A stretch of DNA of 64,000 nt from Physella acuta (lineage: Eukaryota; Mollusca; Gastropoda; Physidae), in assembly GCF_028476545.1 (NCBI RefSeq), contig NW_026731874.1:106001-170000 (forward strand), in the 5' to 3' direction. A program made the translations under genes and the position numbers. The notes beneath the pieces were generated by a model that was given only the letters and a program-made list of their open reading frames with translations, was not told the origin of the DNA and made no database searches. Below, piece after piece: positions 13,554-27,300 of this stretch. Positions within the stretch are counted from its first letter, which is position 1. Every line of letters starts with the position of its first letter.

Positions 13554-14546
13554 ATAAAAGACTATAAAAGGTAAAGAAAAAATAATTCTAGCGGGTTCAA
13601 ACATCTGTTTGGTCGCTTTACAACTCATTTTGTTAAACTCATAGGTCAAAGTGCGTAGCTTCAAAATTGAAAAGACATCCAGAAATACATGGGCACATGC
13701 TTATACGCATAACTAAAGTATAAGTCTATGTAGGCCTTTACTCACACATACACACATACACTTTACTCTCACACACACATTTGTATAATTGTTTTACTCT
13801 AGGGTGACACCTTGAGGTGCCGGACCGGGTTACACCCCACCTAGCGACGCCACTGATTATCACTTTGCATTGAGCTGCAGCTCGGCCTAAATTAAACAAG
13901 CCATTATCAGTCGATAATCTTTTCCAAAACAAATCAGTCATTAGGATTAAAAATAATAGTACCCTTTTGACAGTGTTTCTTACATACTTTTTTCTCCGGG
14001 GAAGGGGGAAGGGGTAAGGCGGACACTGGTAAAAGTATACCTTTTCTACAAATACCGCTTTGGTATGAAATATTTGGTATGCTTATTCAGTTCATTTTCG
14101 AGATTTCCATTAACACACAAACATATCTGACTAGATATACATTAACATGTCTTTCTAGATACACACATATCTGACTAGATATACATTGACATTTCTGTTT
14201 CCAAATACACACAAACTTATCAGACTAGATATACATTGACTCATCTGTGTCTAGGTACATATTAATATATCTGTGTAGATATATAGTATCTGCGTATATT
14301 GTGGTGTGTTGTCAGATACACACCTGTAACACACCTGTAACACACCTTGACACACCCACGTCCGTTTCTATTTTCATCCTTCCTGCTGTCGCCCGTTGAT
14401 TAATAGCGGCCACAATTTTACCTGGCAACCTCTTGCTTGAGCTAGACAATGGCGGGCCGGTATTTAGTGGTCTCCGACTAGTGGTCCGGTATTTAGTGGT
14501 CCGATAGTGGGACTAGTGGTCTGGTGTTAGGGTGAGGTACATCATT
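13554..14546. other. Intergenic with a dispersed-repeat fragment
   Basis: No gene seen. Near 13801-13856 a block (inverse of AGTGGCGTCGCTAGG) matches one end of the intron-3 element at 22126. A run of TCTGACTAGATATACATT-like motifs lies at 14120-14280. Confidence 0.5.
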
Positions 14547-14672
14547 GTTGGTCCAAGTATAAGTGGTCTCACAATGTTGGTCCAAGTATAAGTGGTCTAA
14601 TAAAGTTGGTCCAAATATAAGTGGTCTGACAAAGTTGGTCCAAATATAAGTGGTCTAACAAAGTTGGTCCAA
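14547..14672. repeat. 29-bp repeat, 4-5 copies
   Basis: Units contain GTTGGTCCAAATATAAG. Confidence 0.85.
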
Positions 14673-14691
14673 ACGACACAATAGCTGGAGA

Positions 14692-14853
14692 ACAGCAATG
14701 AGCAGACATATGAGCAGACATATGAGCAGACATATGAACAGACATATGAGCAGACATATGAGCAGACATATGAGCAGACATATGAGCAGACATATGAGCA
14801 GACATATGAGCAGACATATGAGCAGACATATGAGCAGACATATGAGCAGACAT
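14692..14853. repeat. 12-bp minisatellite
   Basis: About 13 units of AGCAGACATATG. Long open frames here are products of the 12-bp period. Confidence 0.95.
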
Positions 14854-15068
14854 AACCTATTGCCATCAAGACACTTGTGATTCTAACAAACCAAAGGACA
14901 CACTGAAACAAAGATTACAACTCAAGACCCCCATTTCTTAATTAAAAACTGCTAATGAATAATTAAGCTTAACTCGTCGCTCCTTACCTGGTCACCGTGT
15001 CACCAGCCGACGGCCGGCTCACTACACGTCACAACTTTCAGACTCGGCTCGGGATAGTAAACATGCCG

Positions 15069-15076
15069 TGACGTCA
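15069..15076 (+). promoter_or_regulatory. CRE-like octamer upstream of the cyclase gene
   Basis: A palindromic TGACGTCA lies about 555 bp before the cyclase ATG, in a locally GC-richer stretch (14990-15080). This is a plausible CREB/ATF site, but no TATA box or start site is evident. Confidence 0.35.
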
Positions 15077-15109
15077 TGCTTCTTTTTCCTGGATAACGTG
15101 GATAGTGTT

Positions 15110-15312
15110 TTTAAATACGAAATGTGTACACGAATTAGCTTGATGGTCTTTTAAATATGAAATGTGTACAAGAATTAGCTTGATGGTCTTTTAAATATGA
15201 AATGTGTACAAGAATTAGCTTGATGATGTTTTAAATACGAAATGTGTACAAGAATTAGCTTGATGATGTTTTAAATACCAAATGTGTACACGAATTAGCT
15301 CGATGGTGTCGT
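15110..15312. repeat. 40-bp repeat upstream of the cyclase, 5 copies
   Basis: Units carry AAATGTGTACA then GAATTAGCTTGATG. They lie between the CRE-like site and the ATG. Confidence 0.85.
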
Positions 15313-15417
15313 GAATTTCTGATAAAAATTGGAAAAGAAATGTGACGTGAAAACTAATTCGCCATTGTGGTGGTTTCATAACAATCTGCACCACACAAAA
15401 ACAAAACAAATAAACAA

Positions 15418-15606
15418 CCACCTGAACCACCTGAACCACCCGAGCCACCTGAACCACCTGAACTACCAAAGAACAACATACAGAGTGCAGCAGCTAGACC
15501 AGCAGCTAGACCAACAGCTAGACCAGCAGCTAGACCAACAGCTAGACCAGCCGCTGACCAACAGCTAGACCAGCAGCTAGACCAGCAGCTAGACCAGCCG
15601 CTGACC
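15418..15606. repeat. Two short minisatellites just before the cyclase ATG
   Basis: A 9-bp CCACCTGAA array (15418-15474), then a 12-bp CAGCTAGACCAG array (15486-15606). Probably 5' UTR or promoter. Confidence 0.85.
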
Positions 15607-15629
15607 AACAGCCCCACGGTTTGACCACG

Positions 15630-18600
15630 ATGTACCAGCCAGTGCTGTTGGCTGCTGTGTTTGTCTGGCTACCAGCCGCTGGCCAGCACGAAGAACTGAA
15701 GATCGCCTGGCTGGCGCCCACCGAACCGTTTATGGGGATCACAGCCGAGTCCAGCGTCAACGTACTCAAGTACTCACTCCGAGTCGCGCAGCGAGATTAT
15801 TTCCCTCGGCGGAAAATTCGGTGAGCTCACACATTCCCCAGCTATTTTATTGAGTTCCGTCTGAGCATTTAAACCTGAGTACCATTGGAGTTAAGTAGGC
15901 GAGTTGTTATTTATAAGTTTAATGTTATCCGAAAGCTTCTTGCAGTTTTTTGAGAAAAATCCCGTAAGGGCAAGTTACACTTTATTTAATTAAACTCAAA
16001 AACCTTTGGAATTTGATAAATCTACATCAAATTATTATAACGATGTTATGTCACAAAAAATATTCTAACGAAAATATGTCACAAAAATTATTGTAACGAA
16101 GCTATGTCACAAATGTATATACAATTTCAAAATCACTAGATCAATGTATGTGTTTTTCCTAAAAAAATTTAAAAATATTTTTATGTGAGATTTATTTTTA
16201 TATTTACAAACAAAACACAAGATTTTTTCCCCAATGAAAATATTTTGCTGTTCCTTATTCAAAAAGTTTAAACATTAAATAGCGAACCGTAGCTGTCACT
16301 GCTTCATGTTAGACAATATTTATGTGAGCTCTCTCTCTGTATATAAAATAATAAGACGTGTGTCGCTGCAATGTAATAAATTTACTTATGATTGACCTCG
16401 CTTATGAAACACGACATTAGACTAGGCCTAGCTGTCAATCTGCAAGTGTTAAGTGGACTGATCAAACACAAATATAATACACAGTTGACAGATCTATTGT
16501 AATCTACGACTTCCATTGAAGCTAAACTAGCAGCACAACAAGTCCAATTTGTGTACAAAAGTACTAATATCATATGGAAAGAAATTTTCAATTTCCCACT
16601 ATATGGTAAAAATTTGTTACATTTTTTCTCAAGTAAATCAGACTGTATAAGCTATTACTAAACATTTGATGGGTTAAGGCGAATGTAATTAATGACAGCT
16701 TAAATTAAGTTATTTCTAAAATGCAAGTTATTGTATTTTCGTATGTGACAGTAGAAACTTGTTTAAAATTGTAATTAATGCAGTTTGATTTTTAATGGTT
16801 ATTCCACGAAAGCTGGTTTGAGATATTCTCTTTGTTTTCATCTTCTGTCATCCACACAAGAGGGTGTCCACGTCTTTTTCTGTCTGCTGTATTAGCATGG
16901 GCTACAAACTACGTCTGCTCAGAGACTCGTTTTCTTATCACCTTTGTGTAGATTTCCAAACTTCAGTCACAGATTAATATTCAGAGCATTACATGATGAA
17001 AACGCTAGGCGTATACTAAACTCTCTAGCTTAATTGCTATCAGTTGATATTTGATTTCCCAAACTGAGTATACATGAGAATTCTCGCTAGCATTAGTTTA
17101 CTTAATGTTTAGCCATTTTATTTTTAATATTTAGATCTAGTCCTATTTCAGCCATTGAAAGTCTTTTGTTGCTCTGTAAATCTCCGTATTCGTGATACCT
17201 TTCTTGCGGTCAATTAGATTACAGCCATACAGCCATACCCTTAACAGATGAACTTAATTTCAGTTCCACATCTAAATGTAGAGAAAAAAAATAAAACAAC
17301 CTCGCTTTATTAATTTTTTTGTGCGAATAATTTTAGACTTGCCTAAAATAATTTTTCTTGTAATTTACGTGCAAAACAAATCTATAATATAACGCTGCTG
17401 GTAGTGTGTCAGTCCTTCCTTCCTTCCTTCCTTCCTTCCTTCCTTCCGTCATCGCTATAGATTTTGGAACCATAAAAGTAAACATTCGCACCATGCTGTG
17501 CTTTTCAGTGCACCGCAGTGTCTTATTATAAGTATTAGAGTAGGGTTTGTTTATATAGCGGCATAGAGCTATTTTATAATTGCCACGGTTTTTACTCTTT
17601 CGCATAACGTCAAGAAAATATTAAATACACGCAAACTGCTAAAACGTATTAAAAAGATTAATGTCAAATATCATTTTCGTTTAGGTTCCCAGAAAAAGTG
17701 GATACATTTTAATAAGATAATAACAGTACGGTAGAAAAATCAAATTAATTTAACTCTTTTCTAATTTTGACAACGGAGGTAATTTAAAAATACATTAAAC
17801 TCACGCTAATAAAAAATGTAAATGCAAATATTCGTTCGTCATAGAAGGAATTAGTGTTGCAATAATATAATTAGCAAAATGTGAATGCAAATTATTCGGA
17901 TGTGTAAGAGAAAATTATAATTAGCATGGATTGATAAAAGGCAATCTTTTATTTATTTTATTCACTGAATGTAGGCCCTACTGTTTATTACTTATAATTT
18001 TTAATCAACTATTCAGCACTATTATAGGCGCGTCATCACGTTCATTAGGTGCGCAATGGTTTTAGTTATGAAACTCAATTGTAAATTTTAAAAATTTAAA
18101 GTACTGGAAAAAAAAATGCGTGAATCGATAAAGTGAAATATTGTAGGTAAAACACGGATATTTTAAATACTATTTAAATATTTTAAATGTTATGAGTGTT
18201 GTGTTTGTTTTTTCGTTTTTTTTTTTTTTTTTGCGTTCGTTTATGTTGTGTTTAGTTTTGTTCTGTTCCCAAGTTGGTACATTTAAAAAATATTTACCGT
18301 GGCGTGAATGGATAAAGTGAAATATTGTATATATTATAGATACTGCCTATTATTTATACTGTCGGGTTTTATAGGAGAGGCGTAGCGAGGGGGGGGGGCA
18401 TATGTCCCCGGGTGCCGACCTTAGGGGGCGCCAAATTGGGTTGGAAAAAATTTGCGAGGGGGGGGGGGGTGGAGGAAATCGAAAGTTTTAGCGCGGGGGG
18501 GGGGGGGGGGGGGGGAAGGGGTGCAAATCGAAAGTTTGAGGGGGTGCAAACCACCGGAAAGGGCGCGATTTGGCGCTACGGGCTAAACTGTGAGCAATAT

Positions 18601-21240
18601 GCCTTTATGATTGCATTTAAATTGTGTTTATGTTATGAGTGTTGTGTTTGTTTTTTCGTTTTTTTTTTTTTTTTTTTTTTTTTTGCGTTCGTTTGTGTTG
18701 TGTTTAGTTTTGTTCTGTTCCCAAGTTGGTACATTTAAAAAAGATTTACCGTGGCGGAGCACGGGATGCAGCTAGTTATATATAAGCGCATATATATATC
18801 TATAATATAAGCGGGCTGTGTCTGTCCTTCCGTCCGTCATCGCTATAGATTTTGGGACTATAAAAGTAAACTACGCACCATGCTGTGCTTTTCAGTGCAC
18901 CGCAGTGTCTTATTATAAGTAATTGAGTAGGGTTTGTTTATATAACGGCATAGAGCTATTTTATAATTTCCACTGTTTGTACAATTTTGCATAACGTAAA
19001 GAGAATATTAAATACACGCACATTGCTAAAACATATTAAAAGGATCAATGTCAAATATCGTTTTCGTTAATATTCCCAGAAAGAGTGGATACATATTAAT
19101 AACATAATAACAGTACGGTAGAAAAATCTAATTAAACTGCTTAGTAATTTTGCCAATGGAGGTAATTCAAAGATAAATTGAACTCACGCTAAAAATGTGA
19201 ATGCAAAATCTGCAAGACGGAATAATTGTTGGAATAATATAATTAGCAAAATGTGAATGCAAATTATGCAGACGTGTAAGAGTACATTATTGTTGGAATA
19301 TTATTATTAGCATTGATTGATAAAAGGCTATCTTTTATTTATTTTATTCACTGAATGTACTGTTTACTAATTATAATTTTTAATCAACTATTCTCCATCA
19401 CTATATTAAGTCATCACGTTCATTAGGTGCGCAATGGTCGGTAAAACACGGATATTCTAAATACTGCCTTTAATTTATTTGCGGAAAAGCTAGGGGTTTT
19501 ATAACAGAGTCGTAGCAAGAGGGGGGGGGGGGGGGGTGGAAATTGAAAGTTTGAGGGAGGTGGGAGGGTGTAAATCGAAATTTTCCGCCGGCGCTCGGAA
19601 AGGGCGCGATTTGGCGCTACGGGATAGACTGTGAGCAATATGCCTTTATGATTACACTAGCCGTCCCGGCCAGGCCCTGCTCTGGCTTCTGTGAAAAACC
19701 ATTCTGTTAAAGACCATTACCTGTGTGTTTAGTAATCATCATAAACCCGGCATTGCTCACCCAAACCACGACCAACCAAAACCAAAACAACAAAACGCAA
19801 ACATAACGCTAACACAATTACAAATACAAACGAAAACAAAAACCTAGCAACAAACCCAACCACAACCACAAACACCAATACAAACACAAAGAAAAAACAA
19901 ACAAAAAAGCAAACGAAAACAAAAACCTAACAACAAACCCAACCACAAACACCAATACCAAAAAAAAAAAAAAAAAACGAAAAAGCAAACGAAAACAAAC
20001 CAAATCCAAACGCAAAACCAACCAAAAACACAAATACAAACCCAAACAAAAAAACACAAACAAAAACGAAAAAGAAAAAACGAAAAAAGAAAGAACGAAA
20101 ACAAACCAAATCCAAACGCAAAACCAACCAAAAACACAAATACAAACCCAAACAAAAAAAAACACAAACAAAAACGAAAAAAGAAAGAACAAAAACGAAC
20201 CAAATCAAAACGCAACCACTAACGCAAACCCACCTAAACACAAAGAAAACACTAACGCGAACATAAACGTCCGGGGCAGAATCGCCTGTTTTAGCTTAAT
20301 AAACGACTATAGTACCCCAACTTATTCATAGTTTTTGCACTCACTTAAACGAACGCGCCTGTTTCAATTTAATGAACAATTATAATACTCCAAGCTTATC
20401 CGTAAAATACCTAAAACACTTGCACTTGATCAATCCCCGCTAATTATGTAATTATTTTTTTCCCAACACCAAAACAAAGTAATTAAAAAGTAAATGCTTT
20501 TCAACTAATGCAATGGTTTCATAAAGGGAAGTAATTGTGTTTTGCCTAATTTATCAAAGGGAAGTAAGCGCTATAGGACTAAATAAAAACATAATTAGAA
20601 TTTTTGTAAAAGATGATATTTTTTTTAAAACTTGTGTTTAATGAACATGCCGACAATTATTACTATAATTTGAAAAATGAAAATGATTTCCCAACACTTT
20701 TAATAGTAATTTTTTAACTCATAAATTTAGACAAACGCGCACGATAATTGATCTAACACTTAAATCCGTAGAAATGCCAACGACAAACATATGCGTTACA
20801 GAATTGAGCTTTATATATTAGATTTAAATTGAGTTTATGTTGAGTGTTGTGTTTGTTTTTTCGTTTTTGTTTTTTCTTTGCGTTCGTTTGTGTTGTATTT
20901 AGTTTTGTTCTGTTCCCAACTTGGTACATTTAAAAAAGATTTACCGTGTGTTGTGGTTGTGGTTGTGTTGTGGTTGTGGTTGTGGTTGTGTTGTGGTTGT
21001 GGTTGTGTTGTGGTTGTGTTGTGGTTGTTTTGTGGTTGTGTTGTGGTTATGGTTGTGGTTGTGTTGTGGTTGTGTTGTGATTGTGTTGTGATTGTGTTGT
21101 GGTTGTAATGTGGTTGTGTTGTGGTTGTGGTTGTGTTTTGTTTGTGTTTGTGTTTGTGTTGTGTTTTTGTTTGTTTTGTTCTGTTCCAAAGTTGGTATAT
21201 TTTAAAAAGATTTACCGTGGCGGAGCACGGGATGCAGCTA

Positions 21241-21317
<77 letters not shown>

Positions 21318-24300
21318 GGTCCCCACCATATTTCCACCAGTGTCCCGCTCACACTTGACTAGGTTGCATTAGATGCTATTATTCTATTATTATTCTATTA
21401 TTCTATTATTATTCTATTATTCTATTAATACAAAACTGGAGTGGCTTAGGAAATAAAACAGCTCTTTTCAAACTGAATGGCAGCCATCTTAACATGTGGC
21501 GTCAAGAACCTATTCCGTTATGACGTCAGTTATATCCGGGTAAATAACTTCTCAGTGGACTGAATAAATGTCCTTGACCCATCTCTCCCAGGGTCTAACT
21601 AACCATATGACCCCTCTCTCCCCAGGGTCAAGTGGTACAACACTGAGTGTACACCAAAGGGGGCGCTGGCTGCTGCAGTAGACGCCCAGCGGGACTTTAA
21701 CCCTCACCTCATCCTCGGCCCCCCGTGCTCTAGCGGTATGTAGAACCCCATTGGTCAACTTATTTCTTATCATGTTTCCCTCTCATGTTTCCCACTGAGC
21801 AGGTATATAGCTAGTGGCCATGTTGGCCTCTAATGTTTCCCTCTAATGTTGGCCTCTGATGGTGGCGTTTAATGTTTCCCTCTAATGTTTCCCTCTAATG
21901 TTTCCCTCTAATGTTGGCCTCTAATATATCCCACTGAGCAGGTATGAAGCTGGTGGCCATGCTTGCCTCCCATCTGAACGTGCCAGTTTTTGGCTGGGTC
22001 TCCAACGACTACGAGCTGGCCGACAAGAAAACTTACTCCACGCTGGTGCGGGTTCTAGGCCCGCTCAATCAGTTCTGTAAGTCATTCTAGCTAACTCGTG
22101 ATAACATCTCATCTAAGTCTCTCACTAGTGGCGTCACTAGGTCGGGTGTAATTGAGGGTGTCAAGCCACACCCTTACAACAATTTTGCATTTTTGTTTCG
22201 GTGTCACCTCTCTCCCTCTAGTATTTTGTTATTTTTAAGTGGATAAATCATTGATATTATAGTAGATTAAAAAAAAATTCATCGTGGTACCACCACACTT
22301 CTTACACCCACTTTGTGACGCCATTCCCTATCCCGATAGTCTCCTAAACCCTCTCGATAACATCTCATTCCTGCATCTAACGATGGTGGTAGAACTACTA
22401 ATCTGACAGCTGATCCACCAAACCTTCTTCAGCCAACACCATCTACTTTGTGACCATGATCTTCCACTGGAAGAAGTTCGCCATGATCTACGACCAGAGC
22501 GAGGCTTACAAGGCCGTCAATATGGCCATCGCTCAGTTTCTGCGGGATCAGTACCAAGTGACGTCAGAGCATGTCGTCACACAAGCCATGAATGATTCCG
22601 TCATTGCCGACATCTTCCAGCAGATCCGAAAATATTCCAGGGGTATGTGACGTCACACAATACCACACACACGCATCTTATACGACCCCTCTAGCTCTAG
22701 CTTTCTTTCAAAGGCCTTATAGCTGTCCCACACCAACCCTCTAGCTGTCCCACACCAACCCTCTAGCTGTCCTACACCAACCCTCTAGCTGTCTTACACC
22801 AACCCTCTAGCTCTAGCTGTCCTACACCAACCCTCTAGCTGTCTTACACCAACCCTCTAGCTGTCCTACACCAACCCTCTAGCTGTCCTACACCAACCCT
22901 CTAGCTGTCTTACACCAACCCTCTAGCTCTAGCTGTCCTACACCAACCCTCTAGCTGTCTTACACCAACCCTCTAGCTGTCCCACACCAACCCTCTAGCT
23001 GTCCCACACCAACCCTCTAGCTGTCCCACACCAACCCTCTAGCTCTAGCTATCCTACACCAACCCTCTAGCTGTCTTACACCAACCCTCTAGCTGTCCTA
23101 CACCAACCCTCTAGCTGTCTTACACCAACCCTCTAGCTCTAGCTGTCCTACACCAACCCTCTAGCTGTCCTACACCAACCCTCTAGCTGTCCTACACCAA
23201 CCCTCTAGCTGTCTTACACCAACCCTCTAGCTGTCCTACACCAACCCTCTAGCTGTCCTTCACCAACCCTCTAGCTGTCCTACACCAACCCTCTAGCTGT
23301 CCCACACCAACCCTCTAGCTGTCCTACACCAACCCTCTAGCTGTCCTACACCAACCCTCTAGCTGTCCTACACCAACCCTCTAGCTGTCTTACACCAACC
23401 CTCTAGCTGTCTTACACCAACCCTCTAGCTGTCCTACACCAACCCTCTAGCTGTCCTACACCAACCCCCTAGCTGTCTTACACCAAACCTCTAGCTGTCC
23501 TTCACCAACCCTCTAGCTGTCCTACACCAACCCTCTAGCTGTCCCACACCAACCCTCTAGCTGTCCTACACCAACCCTCTAGCTGTCCTACACCAACCCT
23601 CTAGCTGTCCTACACCAACCCTCTAGCTGTCTTACACTAACCCTCTAGCTGTCTTACACCAACCCTCTAGCTGTCCTACACCAACCCTCTAGCTGTCCTA
23701 CACCAACCCTCTAGCTGTCTTACACCAAACCTCTAGCTGTCCTACACCAACCCTCTAGCTGTCCTATATCAACCCTCTAGCTGTCTTACACCAACCCATC
23801 CTCATCTGTTGACCCACCTGTAGACCCACCTGTTGACCCACCTGTTGACCCACCTGTTGACCCACCTGTTGACCCACCTGTTGACCCACCTGTTGACCCA
23901 CCTGTTGACCCACCTGTTGACCCACCTGTTGACCCACCTGTTGACCCATCTGTTGACCCACCTGTTGACCCTTGTGTTGACCCACCTGTTGACCCACCTG
24001 TTGACCCACCTGTTGACCCACCTGTTGACCCACCTGTTGACCCACCTGTTGACCCACCTTTTGACCCACCTGTTGACCCACCTGTTGACCCACCTGTTGA
24101 CCCACCTGTTTACTCACCTGTTGACCCATGTGTTGACCCACCTGTTGACCCACCTGTTGACCCATGTGTTGACCCACCTGCTGACCCATCTGTTGACCCA
24201 CCTGTTGACCCACCTGTTGACCCACCTGTTGACCCACCTGTTGACCCATGTGTTGACCAACCTGTTGACCCATGTGTTGACCCATGTGTTGACCCATGTG

Positions 24301-27300
24301 TTGACCCATCTGTTGACCCACCTGTTGATCCACGTGTTGACCCACCTGTTGACCCATGTGTTGACCAACCTGTTGACCCACCTGTTGACCCACCTGTTGA
24401 CCCACCTGTTGACCCACCTGTTGACCCATGTGTTGACCCACCTGTTGACCCATGTGTTGACCCATGCGTTGACCCATGTGTTGACCCATCTGTTGACCCA
24501 CCTGTTGACCCACCTGCTGACCCATCTGTTGACCCACCTGTTGACCCACCTGTTGACCCACCTGTTGACCCACCTGTTGACCCATGTGTTGACCAACCTG
24601 TTGACCCATGTGTTGACCCATGTGTTGACCCATGTGTTGACCCACCTGTTGATCCATGTGTTGACCCACCTGTTGATCCATGTGTTGACCCACCTGTTGA
24701 TCCATGTGTTGACCCACCTGTTGACCCATGTGTTGACCCACCTGTTGACCCCTCCCTCTAGTGATGATCCTCTCCGTGCCGTGGATGACCTTGAGACGCT
24801 ACATGTTGGTGGCCCACAAGCTTGGCATGACATCTGGTGATTTTGTTTTCATATGCATGAATGGTGACGTAAGTGGTCGTTTTAGTGCTCACCTCATATG
24901 TAGAGTTGATTCATCAATGCTCACCTCATATGTAGAGTTGATTCATTAATGCTCACCTCATATGTAGAGTTGATTCATTAATGCTCACCTCATATGTAGA
25001 GTTGATTTATTAATGCTCACCTCATATGTAGAGTTGATTCATTAATTCTCACCGCATATGTAGAGTTGATTCATTAATTCTCACCTCATATGTAGAGTTG
25101 ATTCATTAATGCTCACCTCATATGTAGAGTTGATTCATTAATGCTCACCTCATATGTAGAGTTGATTCATTAATGCTCACCTAATGTGTTAAGTTGATTC
25201 ATTAATGCTCACCTCATATGTAGAGTTGATTCATTAATGCTCACCTCATATGTAGAGTTGATTCATTAATGCTCACCTAATGTGTTAAGTTGATTCATTA
25301 ATGCTCACCTCATATGTAGAGTTGATTCATTAATGCTCACCTCATATGTAGAGTTGATTCATTAATGCTCACCTAATGTGTTAAGTTGATTCATTAATGC
25401 TCACCTCATATGTAGAGTTGATTCTTTAATGCTCACCTCATATGTAGAGTTGATTCATCAATGCTCACCTCATATGTAGAGTTGATTCTTTAATGCTCAC
25501 CTCATATGTAGAGTTGATTCATCAATGCTCACCTTATGTGTTGAGTTGATTCATCAATGCTCACCTCATATGTAGAGTTGATTCTTTAATGCTCACCTCA
25601 TATGTAGAGTTGATTCATCAATGCTCACCTTATGTGTTGAGTTGATTCATCAATGCTCACCTCATATGTAGAGTTGATTCATCAATGCTCACCTCATATG
25701 TAGAGTTGATTCATCAATGCTCACCTTATGTGTTAAGTTGATTCATTAATGCTCACCTCATATGTAGAGTTGATTCATTAATGCTCACCTCATATGTAGA
25801 GTTGATTCATTAATGCTCACCTCATATGTAGAGTTGATTAATTAATGCTCACCTTATGTGTTGAGTTGATTCATTAATGCTCACCTCATATGTAGATTTG
25901 ATTCATTAATGCTCACCTAATGTGTTAAGTTGATTCATTAATGCTCACCTCATATGTAGAGTTGATTCATTAATGCTCACCTCATATGTAGAGTTGATTC
26001 ATTAATGCTCACCTCATATGTAGAGTTGATTCATTAATGCTCACCTCATATGTAGATTTGATTCATTAATGCTCACCTCATATGTAGAGTTGATTCATTA
26101 ATGCTCACCTCATATGTAGATTTGATTCATTAATGCTCACCTCATATGAAGAGTTGATTTATTAATGCTCACCTCATATGTAGATTTGATTCATCAATGC
26201 TCACCTCATATGTAGAGTTGATTATTTAATGCTCACCTCATATGTAGAGTTGATTCCTTAATGCTCACCTACTATGCTGATACCCCATGTACTCTTTATT
26301 TTGATATTATACTCAGTTTTCCCCCTCTACCTGCCTGCACCTGCCTGTTCTCACCTGTCACCTGCCTGTACCTGACTGCATTCGCCTGTACCTGCCTGTC
26401 ACCTGCACTGTACCTGCCTGTCACCTGTCACCTGCCCTGTACCTGCCTGTCACCTGCCTGTACCTGCCTGTACCTGCCTGTACTCTTTATTTTGCTATTA
26501 TACTCAGTTTTCCCCCTCCACCTGCCTGCACCTGTGTATTTTCACCTGTCACCTGCATGTGCCTGCCTGTTCTCACCTGTCACCTGCCCTGTACCTGCCT
26601 GTTCTCACCTGTCACCTGCCTGTATCTGACTGCATTCGCCTGTGCCTGCCTGTCACCTGCCTGTACCTGCCAACAGGTGTACCTGAAGCCTGAGCTCTAC
26701 CGTGACGTTTTGTCTGATGCCGGATGGAGGAGGAACGACACAGACGACGACGACGCAAGACAAGCTTTTGAATCGGTCATACATGTCAGTATAGCGTCAC
26801 ACAAGCGTCACACAATTTAGTGACACAGGACGTCACACAACACGTCACACAGCACGTCACACATGACGTCACACATGACGTCACACAATTTAGTGACACA
26901 GGACGTCACACAACACGTCACACATGACGTCACACATGACGTCACACAACACACGTCATACACGACGTCACACAACACGTCACGCAGCACGTCACACATG
27001 ACGTCACACATAAAGTCACACATAACGTCACATAACACGTCACACAACACGTCACACAACACGTCACACATGACGTCACACAACACGTTACAGAGGAGTC
27101 ACACAATAAGTGATATAAGTGGGCAGCGGAAATGTTCCCTAAAACCCCTGCCACGCCATTCGATTCCCCCCCCCCCCCCCCCCCCATCTAATCTCCCTCC
27201 GCTAATTCCCTCCCTCACTAATCCCGAGCAGATTATCATGGACGGCGGGAACCTGGAAGCTTTCGAGCAGTTCTCGCGTTATTCTCAGATGGCCAGTAAC

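Larger units (their letters stand above)
18799..21241 (+). mobile_element. Non-autonomous Helitron, family 1, copy B (tandem, carries a nested Helitron)
   Basis: Same 5' end (TCTATAATATAAGCGGG) and the same 3' hairpin and CTAG as copy A, 23 bp downstream of it in the same orientation. Matching blocks include CGCTATAGATTTTGG and the TGCACCGCAGTGTCTTATT region. A second Helitron (19657-20822) splits it. Near its 3' end the GATTTACCGTG block is separated from the terminal hairpin by a GTGGTTGT array. Confidence 0.8.

Noticed and set aside
14569-14911. MSAH/MSRH repeat peptides
   Set aside because: 12-bp minisatellite read in different frames on both strands.
19818-20241. Phe/Val/Cys-rich frames resembling membrane proteins, also at 57273-57591 and 44845-45236
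   Set aside because: GT-rich or TTTTTG-rich low-complexity DNA inside Helitrons and intron 21; no conserved motifs.
23764-24840. Open frames of over 300 codons on both strands (MGQQVGQ..., THLLTHLL...)
   Set aside because: Products of the 12-bp minisatellite in cyclase intron 4; frames stay open because 12 is a multiple of 3.
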